NCBI GenBank assembly: GCA_020633465.1
Contig: JACKDN010000003.1
Span: 558,001 to 622,000, forward strand
DNA length: 64,000 nt
From: Myxococcales bacterium
GTDB lineage: Bacteria > Myxococcota_A > Bradymonadia > UBA7976 > UBA1532
Direction of reading: 5' to 3'
Position 1 is the stretch's first letter, and each line of letters starts with the position of its first letter. The notes beneath the pieces are model-generated. The model made no database searches and was not told the origin of the DNA. It saw only the letters and a list, made by a program, of their open reading frames with translations. Made by a program: the position numbers and the translations under genes. This document shows positions 21,159-29,562 of the stretch, one piece after another.

Positions 21159-22247
21159 GTGGCGCGCAACGACGACGTGCTCGACGGCCTCTACCCGGCC
21201 ATCGTCACCAGCAACAAGGATCCCCTCGACATGGGCCGGGTGAAGGTGCGCTTCCCCTGGCTGGACGACGAGGAGCAGAGCCACTGGGCGCGCCTGGTGC
21301 AGCCCTACGCGGGCAATCAGCGCGGGCTGTTCTTCATGCCCGAGGTGGGCGACGAGGTGCTGGTGGCCTTCGAGCTGGGCGACGTGCACCAGCCGCTGGT
21401 CATCGGCGCCACCTGGAACGGTGAGGACGAGCCGCCCGAGCCGGGCGACCCCGACGGCAGCAACCACCACAAGGTCATCGAGACGCGCAGCGGCCACAAG
21501 CTGCACTTCGACGACACGCCGGGCGCCGAGAGCATCCAGCTCAACGACAGCTCGCTGAACAACATCCTGCGCTGGGACTCGAAGGAGAACAGCCTCACCA
21601 TCACGGCGAAGACCGGCGACATCCACGTCGAGGCGCCGCAGGGCACCATCAGCCTGCTGGCCAAGGACGTGGTGATGACGGCCAGCAACAACGCCAGTCG
21701 CACGGTGGGCGGCGACGAGAAGACGACGGTAGGCAAGGACGCCGTCGAGGCCTGCGGCACGAGCAAGACGTGGACGGCGTCGTCGAAGCTGACCGGCACC
21801 GCCAAGGTGGTGTCGCTCAGCGCGTCGGGCTCGATGAGCATGGGCGGCGGCAGCGCCTCGGTGAAGACGACGCAGCAGAAGGAATCGAAGATCGTCGTGC
21901 AGGGGCCCACGCAGGACACCTGCGGCAAGCTCGATCTGAAGGCCGACTTCGTCTACGAGAAGGCCGACGTGCGCACCTGGACCATCGCCGACGCCAAGCT
22001 GCACGCGCCGCAGGTGTCGCTGGACGCGAGCGCCGCGGTGACGGTGCAGACCGGCATGTTCGACGTGAAGGCGAAGGCGTCTTTCTCGATGCTGGGCGAG
22101 ACGGTCATCCTGCAGTCGGGCAACGTGACGGTGAAGTCGGGGCAGGTGAGCTTCAACTCGAAGACCGAGCCGCCGCCCGGCCCGGGCGTCTCGAACAAGC
22201 TGGCGGTGAAGGCGTTCCGCGGGGGCATGAAGGTCGGGGGCATCTAG
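21159..22247 (+). CDS. Short gp5/VgrG-like spike protein 2 (no gp27 domain)
   Basis: The 362-residue paralogue of spike 1 has an OB-fold (about 10-100; MGRVKVRFPWLDDEEQSHWARL, MPEVGDEVLVAFELGD, TWNGEDEPPEPG) followed by strand repeats with many Ser/Thr/Lys residues (VVMTASNNASRTVGGDEKTTVG). The start is a GTG at 21159, fixed by a perfect AGGAGG at 21148-21153, the strongest ribosome site in the island. The stop TAG directly abuts the ATG of the DUF2169 gene (TAGATG). Having two stand-alone spikes side by side suggests alternative tips or a mixed trimer. No catalytic domain is attached. Confidence 0.85.
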   Translation: MARNDDVLDGLYPAIVTSNKDPLDMGRVKVRFPWLDDEEQSHWARLVQPYAGNQRGLFFMPEVGDEVLVAFELGDVHQPLVIGATWNGEDEPPEPGDPDGSNHHKVIETRSGHKLHFDDTPGAESIQLNDSSLNNILRWDSKENSLTITAKTGDIHVEAPQGTISLLAKDVVMTASNNASRTVGGDEKTTVGKDAVEACGTSKTWTASSKLTGTAKVVSLSASGSMSMGGGSASVKTTQQKESKIVVQGPTQDTCGKLDLKADFVYEKADVRTWTIADAKLHAPQVSLDASAAVTVQTGMFDVKAKASFSMLGETVILQSGNVTVKSGQVSFNSKTEPPPGPGVSNKLAVKAFRGGMKVGGI

Positions 22248-23441
22248 ATGCAGCTGTCCGACCCCGCGCGCCCGCGCCACTTCGTCGAGCACGACGGCTA
22301 TCAGGTGCAGCACCTGATCGAGTCGGGCGCGCAGGGGCTGCGCGGCTTCCACCTGGTGGTGAAGCGCACCTATCGCCTCGAGCAGGACGCGCCGGCGCAG
22401 CCCACGCGCTGGCAGCGTCCGCTGCGGTTCAGCGATTCGTTCTACGAGGACGATCCCAACCCGATCGGCACGCCGCTGCGCTACGAGACGGAGCTCACGC
22501 CGCCGAAGCCGGCCTGCGACGTCATCCTCAACGGTCACTGTTATCCGCCCGGGGGCGAGGCCACCACCTGCATCGCGTCGCTGAAGGTGGCCGACGTGCT
22601 GCACAAGAAGGTGCGCGTGGTGGGCGATCGCTCCGCGTGGTGGAGCGTCGGCGCGAAGCGGGCCGAGATGACCGGCGCGCGGCCCTTCTCGGTCATGCCC
22701 CTGCGCTGGGACTTCGCGTACGGCGGCGTCGACCAGAGCTTCCCCACCGGCCCGCTGCCGCACCCGGCCAACCCCTCGGGCGTGGGCTACTGGGTCGCGC
22801 CGCCGCCCGGCATGGACGACGTCGATCGCTGGGGAGCGTTGCCCAACCTCGAGGATCCCGACCGCCCGCTGTCGCTCGACCACCTGAAGGTGGACGTGCG
22901 CGACTGGCAGTCGGGGCCGCACCCCTGGGGCTTCGGGGCCGTGCCGCGCTTCTGGGCGCCGCGCGCGCAGAAGGCCGGGCTGGATCCCTCGGTGCGCCCG
23001 CTGTGGGACATGATCCACGCGAACCCGCCGCCGGGGGCCGCCGAGGCGCTGCCCTTCCGCGAGATGCAGCCCGACTTCCTCAGCGCCGCGCCCGCGGGGC
23101 AGACCATGCCGTACCCCACCGGCGGCGAGCAGGTGCTGCTGCAGAACCTGCACCCCACCGAGGAGGAGCTGCGCTTCCGCCTGCCCACCGATCGCCCGCG
23201 CCTGTCCTTCGACTTCGGGAAGGGCCTGACCAGCGTGCCGCTGAAGGTGGACACGCTGATCATCGAGCCGGATCTCATGACGCTCGACGTCATCTGGCGC
23301 GGCCGCGTGCCGGCGCCCGAGGGCTTCTCGGTCGACCAGATGGGACTGATTCGCTTCGAGGTCGACGGCAAGCCCGAGCTGCCCTGCAAGCTGCTCGACA
23401 CCGGCTTCCCCATCGAGCTGCTGACGGGAGGCCACCCGTGA
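22248..23441 (+). CDS. DUF2169-family type VI secretion-associated protein
   Basis: The 397-residue protein matches the DUF2169 pattern: an early VVKRTYRL segment, TRWQRPLRFSDSFYEDDPNPIGTPLRYETEL, KPACDVILNGHCYPPGGEATTC, then MPLRWDFAYGGVDQ and NPSGVGYW. Members lie beside PAAR-like and effector genes in type VI loci and are thought to load or fold the effector tip. The biochemical role is not firmly established. Its stop overlaps the Rhs effector start (GTGA), which supports a chaperone or adaptor role for that giant protein. No signal peptide or transmembrane helix is present. Confidence 0.85.
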   Translation: MQLSDPARPRHFVEHDGYQVQHLIESGAQGLRGFHLVVKRTYRLEQDAPAQPTRWQRPLRFSDSFYEDDPNPIGTPLRYETELTPPKPACDVILNGHCYPPGGEATTCIASLKVADVLHKKVRVVGDRSAWWSVGAKRAEMTGARPFSVMPLRWDFAYGGVDQSFPTGPLPHPANPSGVGYWVAPPPGMDDVDRWGALPNLEDPDRPLSLDHLKVDVRDWQSGPHPWGFGAVPRFWAPRAQKAGLDPSVRPLWDMIHANPPPGAAEALPFREMQPDFLSAAPAGQTMPYPTGGEQVLLQNLHPTEEELRFRLPTDRPRLSFDFGKGLTSVPLKVDTLIIEPDLMTLDVIWRGRVPAPEGFSVDQMGLIRFEVDGKPELPCKLLDTGFPIELLTGGHP

Positions 23442-26400
23442 ACCCGCGCCGCCAGCCGGGGGCCGCCATCGCGGTGGTCACCAACCTGAACGATCCCGAG
23501 CAGACCGGGCGCATCAAGGTGCGCTTCCCCTGGATGAACGACGAGGAGGAGAGCCACTGGTGCCGCGTCGTCGCCGACCAGGCCGGCAAGAGCCGCGGCA
23601 ACTTCGTGCGCCCCGAGGTGGGCGACGAGGTGCTGGTGCTGTTCGAGCGGGGTGATCCCAACCAGCCGATGGTGGTCGGCTGCCTGTGGAACGGTCAGGA
23701 CGCGCCGCCCGGGCCGGGCAACGGCGACGGCAAGAACGATCACAAGTTCTTCCAGAGCCGCGCCGGCCACCAGATGCTGTTCAACGACGGCGGCGACGGC
23801 GGCTTCATCGCCTTCCACGACGGCACCCAGAAGCTGCACACCACCTTCGACGTGCCCGGCAAGCACATCCACTGGCTGGCCGACAGCGGCACCATCACCC
23901 TGCAGGCGCCCGAGGGGAAGGTGCGCTTCGGGTGCGTCGACTTCAAGGTGCACTCGACCCAGAACACGACGGTCAACGTCACCAAGCAGACGACGCTGAA
24001 GGTGACCGGCAAGCGCAGCTATCAGGCGAAGACGCTCACCCAGACGGCGGGCAGCAGCCTGTCGATCAGCACGCCCAACCTGTCGGTCAGCTGCAAGGTG
24101 TACAGCCAGTCGAGCGGCTCGACCTCGATGAACATCGGCAGCGTCAAGGCGCAGATCGAGCCGACGCTCGAGATGGAGATGGCCGGGCCGGTCACCCGCA
24201 CCGTGACCGGCAAGTCGACCATTCAGGCCAAGGCGTTCCGCACCGAGAACGACGGTCCCTCCGGCCCGCTGACGCTCGTGGGCGCGCAGCTGAAGGTGCA
24301 GGCCGACGGCGCGTTCGCCATCCAGGCCGGCGCGCCGGTGACCATCCAGGCCGGCCAGGTGATGCAGAAGGCGTCGACCATCGTGTTCGGCAAGGACATG
24401 GAGCAGGGCAAGGGCCTCGGGCGGGCCTCGATGATCCAGTTCCTGGCCGGTCAGGTGGCGCTGAACCCGGGCATGTTCACGTTCCAGACGACCAAGCACC
24501 TCGACGTGATCATGGGCATGGATTTCCACAACGCCCTGCCCACGCCGCCGGCCATCCCCGCGCCCTTCCCGATGATGCCCCACGGCTTCATCAACCCGAT
24601 CCTGATCGACGTGAAGAACACGGTGCTGGTGAACGGCACGCCCATCGCGGGCGCCGGCGCCACGGCCGTGGGCTGCCACATGCCGCCCAGCCTGCCGGTG
24701 CCGTGGACGCCGATGCCGATCACCTTCCGCGGCCTGATCACCGCGGCCATCGTCGCGGGCTTCCTGCCGGCGATCATCGCCGCGGGCAGCATGGTGGCGG
24801 GCATCCTCAACTCGATGATCAGCGGGGCGAACCCGAAGAGCGTGCTCTTGGCCGGCGCGGACGACGCCGGCACCGCGGCGGAGCGTTGGTTCATGCGGGC
24901 CTTCCCCATGTTCCAGAGCTACGGCGCCTTCCTCGGCATGCTGGCGGGGCTGCTGCCCTATCCCATCGCCAACGGCAGCATCACGATCGGCGTGCCGAAC
25001 GTGCTGGCCGAAGACACCCCGATGAGCATGGGCACCATGCCCTTCTGCAACAGCTGCAGCGATCTGCCCATCGTGCCCAACGGCATGGTCATCGCGTCGA
25101 GCAACGTGATGGTGGGCATCGACCTGGCGGCGATCGTCGAGCAGCTCGCCTGGGCGGCGGCCTTCGGCGCGGCCGGCATGGCGGTGGGCAAGGGCATCTC
25201 GCGGCGGCAGAACAACCAGCCCAACCGCGTGCAGCCGGGCAGCCCGGACAACCTGAGCAACTCGCGCGCGACGGTGCCCGACGCGACGCCCGCGCCCAAC
25301 CGGCGGCCGGGCCCGGCGCCGGACGCGCCGACGCGCCCGCCCAACGCGGACGGCCCCGGCAACGCGCCCGCGCGGCCCCAGGCCGACAACCCGGCGCTGG
25401 GTCACCCGGTCGACCCGGTCAGCGGGACGCTCTTCGACAAGCACGTCGACCTCGCGCTGCCCGGTCCGCTGCCCCTGCGCATCGAGCGGAACTACAACTC
25501 GAAGGTGGGCGGCGTCGGCTGGGGCGGCGTGCTGGGCGTCGGCTGGCGGCTGAACTTCGAGAGCTACCTGACGCTGCACCACGTGCCCACGAAGGATGGC
25601 GCGCCGCCGCGACGCGCCAGGCAGGTCGAGCCCACCGCCGCGACGCACTTCTGGGCGCTGCACGACGCCGAGATGCGCGTCGCGCGCTTCCCCTACCTCG
25701 ACGAGCTGGGTGACTTCCACTACCTGGGGACCGATCGGCTCGAGCTGTGCCGCGCCGACGCCTCGACCTGGGACATCCGGGATCGCGACGGCGTCACCTG
25801 GCGCTACCAGCAGCACGCGCCGGACGCCGCGCGGCTGGAGGCCTGGTTCGACGCGCACGGCAACACGGTCAGCGTTCACTACCCGGACGAGACGGCGACG
25901 GTGCCCGACGTGCTGGTCGACAGCGCCGGCCGGCGGGTGCAGCTCGTGTACGGCGAGGGCGGGCGGCTGGAGGCGATCGAGGTCGAGGCGCCCAGCGTCG
26001 CGTCGGGTGGGGAGCGTTGGACCGAGCGTCGGCTGCGCAGCTACGTCTACGACGCCGACGGCCGGCTGGTCGAGACGCGGGACGCGGTGGGCGAGGCCCG
26101 CCGCTATGCCTACGACGCCGAAGGCCGCGTCGTGCGCGAGGTCGAGCCGGGCGGCTACACCTGGTACTTCCACTACGATCCGCAGGGCCGCTGCACCGTC
26201 ACCTACGGCGAGGATCTGCACGCCTGGTGTGCGTTCGACTATCAGCCCGCGACCAAGATGACCGTCGTGTCGGATCACACCGGCACGCACGAGATCTATC
26301 AGTACGACGCGCTGGGCCGGGTGGTGACGCTGCTGCACCGCGAGGGCGGGGCGACGCAGACCGGCTTCGACGAGGCGGGCAACGTCGCCGAGATCACCGA

Positions 26401-29098
26401 CGCCCACGGTGAGACCACCGAGATGGCGTGGGACGATCACGGTCGGCTGCTCGAGAAGACGCTGCCCGACGGCGGCAAGCATCGCTGGGTCTACGATCAG
26501 CGCGGCTGGCTGGTGGCCGAGATCGATCCGGCCGGCGCCGAGACGCGACACACCTACGACAAGCACGGCAACCGGGTGCGCACCAAGCACGCGGACGGCG
26601 GCGAGACGCTCCGGCGCTTCGACGAGCGCGGGCTGTGCGTCGCCGAGGTGAGGCCGGACGGCAGCGAACACACCTACGTCTTCGACGAGGCGGGGAACCG
26701 CGTCGAGGAGCGTTCGGAGGACGCGCTCGGAACGCTGGTGCAGCGACACACCTACGACGGCCTGGGTCGCCTGCTGCGGACCGAGACGGAGACCCCCGAG
26801 GGGCTGCGCGCGACCACCTGGCGCTACGACGCCGCCGGGCGACCGTTGGAGCGTTCCGATCCCGACGGCCACACGGTGCGGTGGACCTACACACCGCGGG
26901 GCAAGGTGGCCGAAGAGACCGATCGCGCCGGGCAGGTGTGGATCATCCGCACCGACGGCATGGATCGCCAGATCGAGCGACGCACCCCCGAGGGGCGCGT
27001 GGTGCACACGACGCGCGGCGACGACGCGCTGTACGCGGCGCACCAGGACGCCGCCGGGCGCGGCTATCGCTACGCCTACGACAAGGACGGCCGCCTGCGC
27101 CGCCACGCCACCGACGACGGCGTCGTGGAGCGTTACGACCGCGACGGCGCCGGGCACCTGGTGGGCGCGCGCTACGCCGGCGGTGAGCGTCTGCGCTACA
27201 CCAACGACGCGAACGGTCGGCCGATCGAGGTCGAGTCGAGCGACGGCGTGCGGCAGACCTTCGTGCGCGATCCGATGGGTCGCTTCGTCGAGAGCATCGA
27301 GTTCCCGGCGTGGTCGGCCGGGCGGCGCGTGGACGATCTGCCCGAGGGCGGCGAGGTGCGCGTCGCGCTGCGGCGGGCGCCGGACGGTCGGGTGACCGAG
27401 GAGCTGGGGCCGCAAGGGCGCGTGCGCCGACGCTTCGGTCCCGGCGGCGCGCAGCTCGGTCTGCAGGTGCGTCTGTCGCTCGAGGGCGAGGGCGAGGCGA
27501 TCGGCCTGAGCGTTCGGCGCGATCGCTTCGGGCAGCCCAAGGTGATCGAGGCGCCGGACGGTGTGTGGCGCTTCGCGCAGGGCGCGTGGATCGCGCCCGA
27601 GGGCGCGACCTTCGTCGAGGCCGCCGACGCCGCGCCCGCGGAGCGTTGGGCGCTGCGCGACGCCGAGGGGCGGCCCGCGGCGGCCTACGAGGCCACCGCG
27701 GACGTCCACGGGCGGCGCACCGGCGAGCACCTGACGCTCGCGGGCGGCGCGGCCAAGGGCTGGCAGCATCGCTTCGACTTCGACAACGACGGGCGGCTGG
27801 CCGAGTCCTACGACGCGGGCGGCAACCGCAAGCTGCCCGGCCATCGCTACGGCGCCGGGCAGCGATTGCTGCGCGACGCGATGGGCGCGGTCGAGTACGA
27901 CGCGCGCGGCCGGGTCATCGCTCGGCAGCTCGAGGACGGTGAGCAGCGGCTGTGGTGGGATCCCCTCGGGCGCCTGCGCGAGGTCGAGATGCCCGACGGC
28001 ACCGTCGTGCGCTATCGCTACGACGCGCTGAACCGCATGGTGGAGCGTTGGGAGGATCCCGTGCGCGGCGCACCGCGGCGCTGGCGCTTCCTGTGGGACG
28101 GGCACGGGCTGGCCGGCGAGGTGCGGCCCGACGGCACGCGGGTGACCTATCTGCGGCTGAACCCCGACGACGCGACGCCCTGGGCGGCCTGGGTCGAGAG
28201 CCCCTGGGGGCAGGGTCTGTACCGGCTGCTGACCGACGCGCGCGGCGCGGTGATCGCCGCGGCCGACGGTCGGGGCGCCCTGGCCTGGCTGGGCCGCTAC
28301 GACGCCTACGGCGCGTGCGAGACGCGCGACCGGGGCTTCGACCAGCGGCTGCGCCTGCCCGGCATGTGGGCCGATCCGCTGACCGGGCTGTGCCTGAACC
28401 GCTTCCGCTGGTACGCGCCGACGTGGGGGCGCTATCTGTCGCCCGATCCGCTGGGCGTCAGCGGCGGGTTCAACCCGTACACCTACGCCGAGGGCGATCC
28501 GATCCACCGGACCGATCCGCTGGGCCTGACGACGCACGATCACCAGGGCAACCCGCCGCACACCGATCCCGGCGAGCCGCCGCGTCAGCCGGGCACGGCG
28601 CTGCCCGACGATGGCTCCCCGGTGAGCGATCCGCCGCCGCTGCGCGATCGGGCGGTGGCGCGGGCCGACGCCGAGCGTCCCCGGCCGGCGGCGGAGCGTC
28701 CCCGCGTGGCGGCCGCGATGGAGACGCCCGACGGGACGCAGAGCGACAACGTGTCGTGGCGCGGCCCGCGCGAAGACGCGCCGGACCTGCCGCCGAAGAC
28801 ACAGAGAGCCTTCGACGACATCCCCGACGACGTGCGCACCGACCAGGCGGGCAAGTGCGCCGAGCCTCAGCTGATCGCCGACTACGAGCGACAGCACGGC
28901 GAGCTGCCCCCGCCGGGCACGAAGTTCCACGCGGTGGACGTGCGGGGCGAGAACTCGGGAGCGCACGGCCGGGACAAGCCGGCCTGCCAGAACTGCAGCG
29001 ACGTGATGCGCCGCCACGGCTGGACCAGCGAGAGCGGCACGACCCCACCCCCGCCCGGCAGCGGGGGTGGCAGTGGCGGTGACGGAGGGACTTCATGA
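23438..29098 (+). CDS. gp5 spike-PAAR-like-Rhs effector with C-terminal deaminase-like toxin
   Basis: This 1,886-residue protein joins parts usually split over several genes. Residues 1-90 are a gp5/VgrG OB domain (TGRIKVRFPWMNDEEESHW), followed by a spike needle (90-370). A PAAR-like region with two glycine-rich halves follows (about 399-420 and 511-540) with hydrophobic helices around 430-460. The Rhs shell begins with HPVDPVSGTLF near 655, continues with many YD repeats, and ends with the core motif RYLSPDPLGVSGGFNPYTYAEGDP (from Y1666) and DPLGL. The variable C-terminus (about 1,700-1,886) has C1807-A-E1809 and C1850-x2-C1853, a zinc site typical of the cytidine deaminase superfamily, closest by eye to YwqJ-type toxins. 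The start is a GTG overlapping the DUF2169 stop. It is likely delivered by a contractile system and acts on nucleic acid or nucleotides in the target cell. Confidence 0.88.
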   Translation: MNPRRQPGAAIAVVTNLNDPEQTGRIKVRFPWMNDEEESHWCRVVADQAGKSRGNFVRPEVGDEVLVLFERGDPNQPMVVGCLWNGQDAPPGPGNGDGKNDHKFFQSRAGHQMLFNDGGDGGFIAFHDGTQKLHTTFDVPGKHIHWLADSGTITLQAPEGKVRFGCVDFKVHSTQNTTVNVTKQTTLKVTGKRSYQAKTLTQTAGSSLSISTPNLSVSCKVYSQSSGSTSMNIGSVKAQIEPTLEMEMAGPVTRTVTGKSTIQAKAFRTENDGPSGPLTLVGAQLKVQADGAFAIQAGAPVTIQAGQVMQKASTIVFGKDMEQGKGLGRASMIQFLAGQVALNPGMFTFQTTKHLDVIMGMDFHNALPTPPAIPAPFPMMPHGFINPILIDVKNTVLVNGTPIAGAGATAVGCHMPPSLPVPWTPMPITFRGLITAAIVAGFLPAIIAAGSMVAGILNSMISGANPKSVLLAGADDAGTAAERWFMRAFPMFQSYGAFLGMLAGLLPYPIANGSITIGVPNVLAEDTPMSMGTMPFCNSCSDLPIVPNGMVIASSNVMVGIDLAAIVEQLAWAAAFGAAGMAVGKGISRRQNNQPNRVQPGSPDNLSNSRATVPDATPAPNRRPGPAPDAPTRPPNADGPGNAPARPQADNPALGHPVDPVSGTLFDKHVDLALPGPLPLRIERNYNSKVGGVGWGGVLGVGWRLNFESYLTLHHVPTKDGAPPRRARQVEPTAATHFWALHDAEMRVARFPYLDELGDFHYLGTDRLELCRADASTWDIRDRDGVTWRYQQHAPDAARLEAWFDAHGNTVSVHYPDETATVPDVLVDSAGRRVQLVYGEGGRLEAIEVEAPSVASGGERWTERRLRSYVYDADGRLVETRDAVGEARRYAYDAEGRVVREVEPGGYTWYFHYDPQGRCTVTYGEDLHAWCAFDYQPATKMTVVSDHTGTHEIYQYDALGRVVTLLHREGGATQTGFDEAGNVAEITDAHGETTEMAWDDHGRLLEKTLPDGGKHRWVYDQRGWLVAEIDPAGAETRHTYDKHGNRVRTKHADGGETLRRFDERGLCVAEVRPDGSEHTYVFDEAGNRVEERSEDALGTLVQRHTYDGLGRLLRTETETPEGLRATTWRYDAAGRPLERSDPDGHTVRWTYTPRGKVAEETDRAGQVWIIRTDGMDRQIERRTPEGRVVHTTRGDDALYAAHQDAAGRGYRYAYDKDGRLRRHATDDGVVERYDRDGAGHLVGARYAGGERLRYTNDANGRPIEVESSDGVRQTFVRDPMGRFVESIEFPAWSAGRRVDDLPEGGEVRVALRRAPDGRVTEELGPQGRVRRRFGPGGAQLGLQVRLSLEGEGEAIGLSVRRDRFGQPKVIEAPDGVWRFAQGAWIAPEGATFVEAADAAPAERWALRDAEGRPAAAYEATADVHGRRTGEHLTLAGGAAKGWQHRFDFDNDGRLAESYDAGGNRKLPGHRYGAGQRLLRDAMGAVEYDARGRVIARQLEDGEQRLWWDPLGRLREVEMPDGTVVRYRYDALNRMVERWEDPVRGAPRRWRFLWDGHGLAGEVRPDGTRVTYLRLNPDDATPWAAWVESPWGQGLYRLLTDARGAVIAAADGRGALAWLGRYDAYGACETRDRGFDQRLRLPGMWADPLTGLCLNRFRWYAPTWGRYLSPDPLGVSGGFNPYTYAEGDPIHRTDPLGLTTHDHQGNPPHTDPGEPPRQPGTALPDDGSPVSDPPPLRDRAVARADAERPRPAAERPRVAAAMETPDGTQSDNVSWRGPREDAPDLPPKTQRAFDDIPDDVRTDQAGKCAEPQLIADYERQHGELPPPGTKFHAVDVRGENSGAHGRDKPACQNCSDVMRRHGWTSESGTTPPPPGSGGGSGGDGGTS

Positions 29099-29553
29099 GC
29101 CTGCCGGTGGACGCAGACGTGGCGGCGGTGCTGGCGCGTTCGGGGTGGACGCGCGATCGCAGCATCGACGAGGGCGAGTACACGAAGCCGCTCGAGGAGG
29201 AGGGCTTCACGTTCTCCGAGGTGGCCCGCGAGATCCTGAAGTCGCTCGGCGGGCTGACCGTGCGCCCGCCGGTCGTGCCGGGGCAGAAGGTTCAGCCCTC
29301 GCCCTGTGACTTCGATCCCGAGGGCGCGGCGTCGGGCGAGCGCGATCGCTTCGGCCCCTGGGAGCGCGCGCTGGGCGCGTCCATCTCGCCGCTGGGCGAG
29401 CTGGGGCAGTGGATCATCGGCGTCACGCCCGACGGCCGCCTGTGCGTCGGCAGCCACGGCGTGGTCGAGGTGGTCGGCCGCGACGTGCGCGCCGGCCTGC
29501 GCTGGCTGGTGCTGGGCGACGGCCGGGTGGAGCGTTTCAGCGCCCCGGGCTGA
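29095..29553 (+). CDS. SUKH-3-like immunity protein for the Rhs deaminase toxin
   Basis: The 152-residue protein has the SUKH-3 pattern near its N-terminus (AVLARSGWTRDRSID, then PLEEEGFTFSEVAREILKSLGGLTV) and a C-terminal half ending in strands (LCVGSHGVVEVVGRDVRAGLRWLVLGDG). SUKH proteins are cytoplasmic antidotes that neutralise cognate polymorphic toxins, frequently nucleases and deaminases. The ATG overlaps the toxin stop (ATGA) and follows GGAGG, so antidote and toxin are co-translated. Family assignment is by pattern only, but the position alone argues strongly for immunity. Confidence 0.78.
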   Translation: MSLPVDADVAAVLARSGWTRDRSIDEGEYTKPLEEEGFTFSEVAREILKSLGGLTVRPPVVPGQKVQPSPCDFDPEGAASGERDRFGPWERALGASISPLGELGQWIIGVTPDGRLCVGSHGVVEVVGRDVRAGLRWLVLGDGRVERFSAPG

Positions 29554-29562
29554 TCGCGCCGA

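Noticed and set aside
19965..23435. 1,156-codon open frame antisense to the spike and DUF2169 genes
   Set aside because: Shadow frame; the + strand frames have OB-fold and DUF2169 sequence and good ribosome sites.
22787..29017. 2,076-codon open frame antisense to the Rhs effector
   Set aside because: Antisense shadow of the Rhs gene: no recognisable motifs, and the sense frame has clear domains and overlaps with neighbours.
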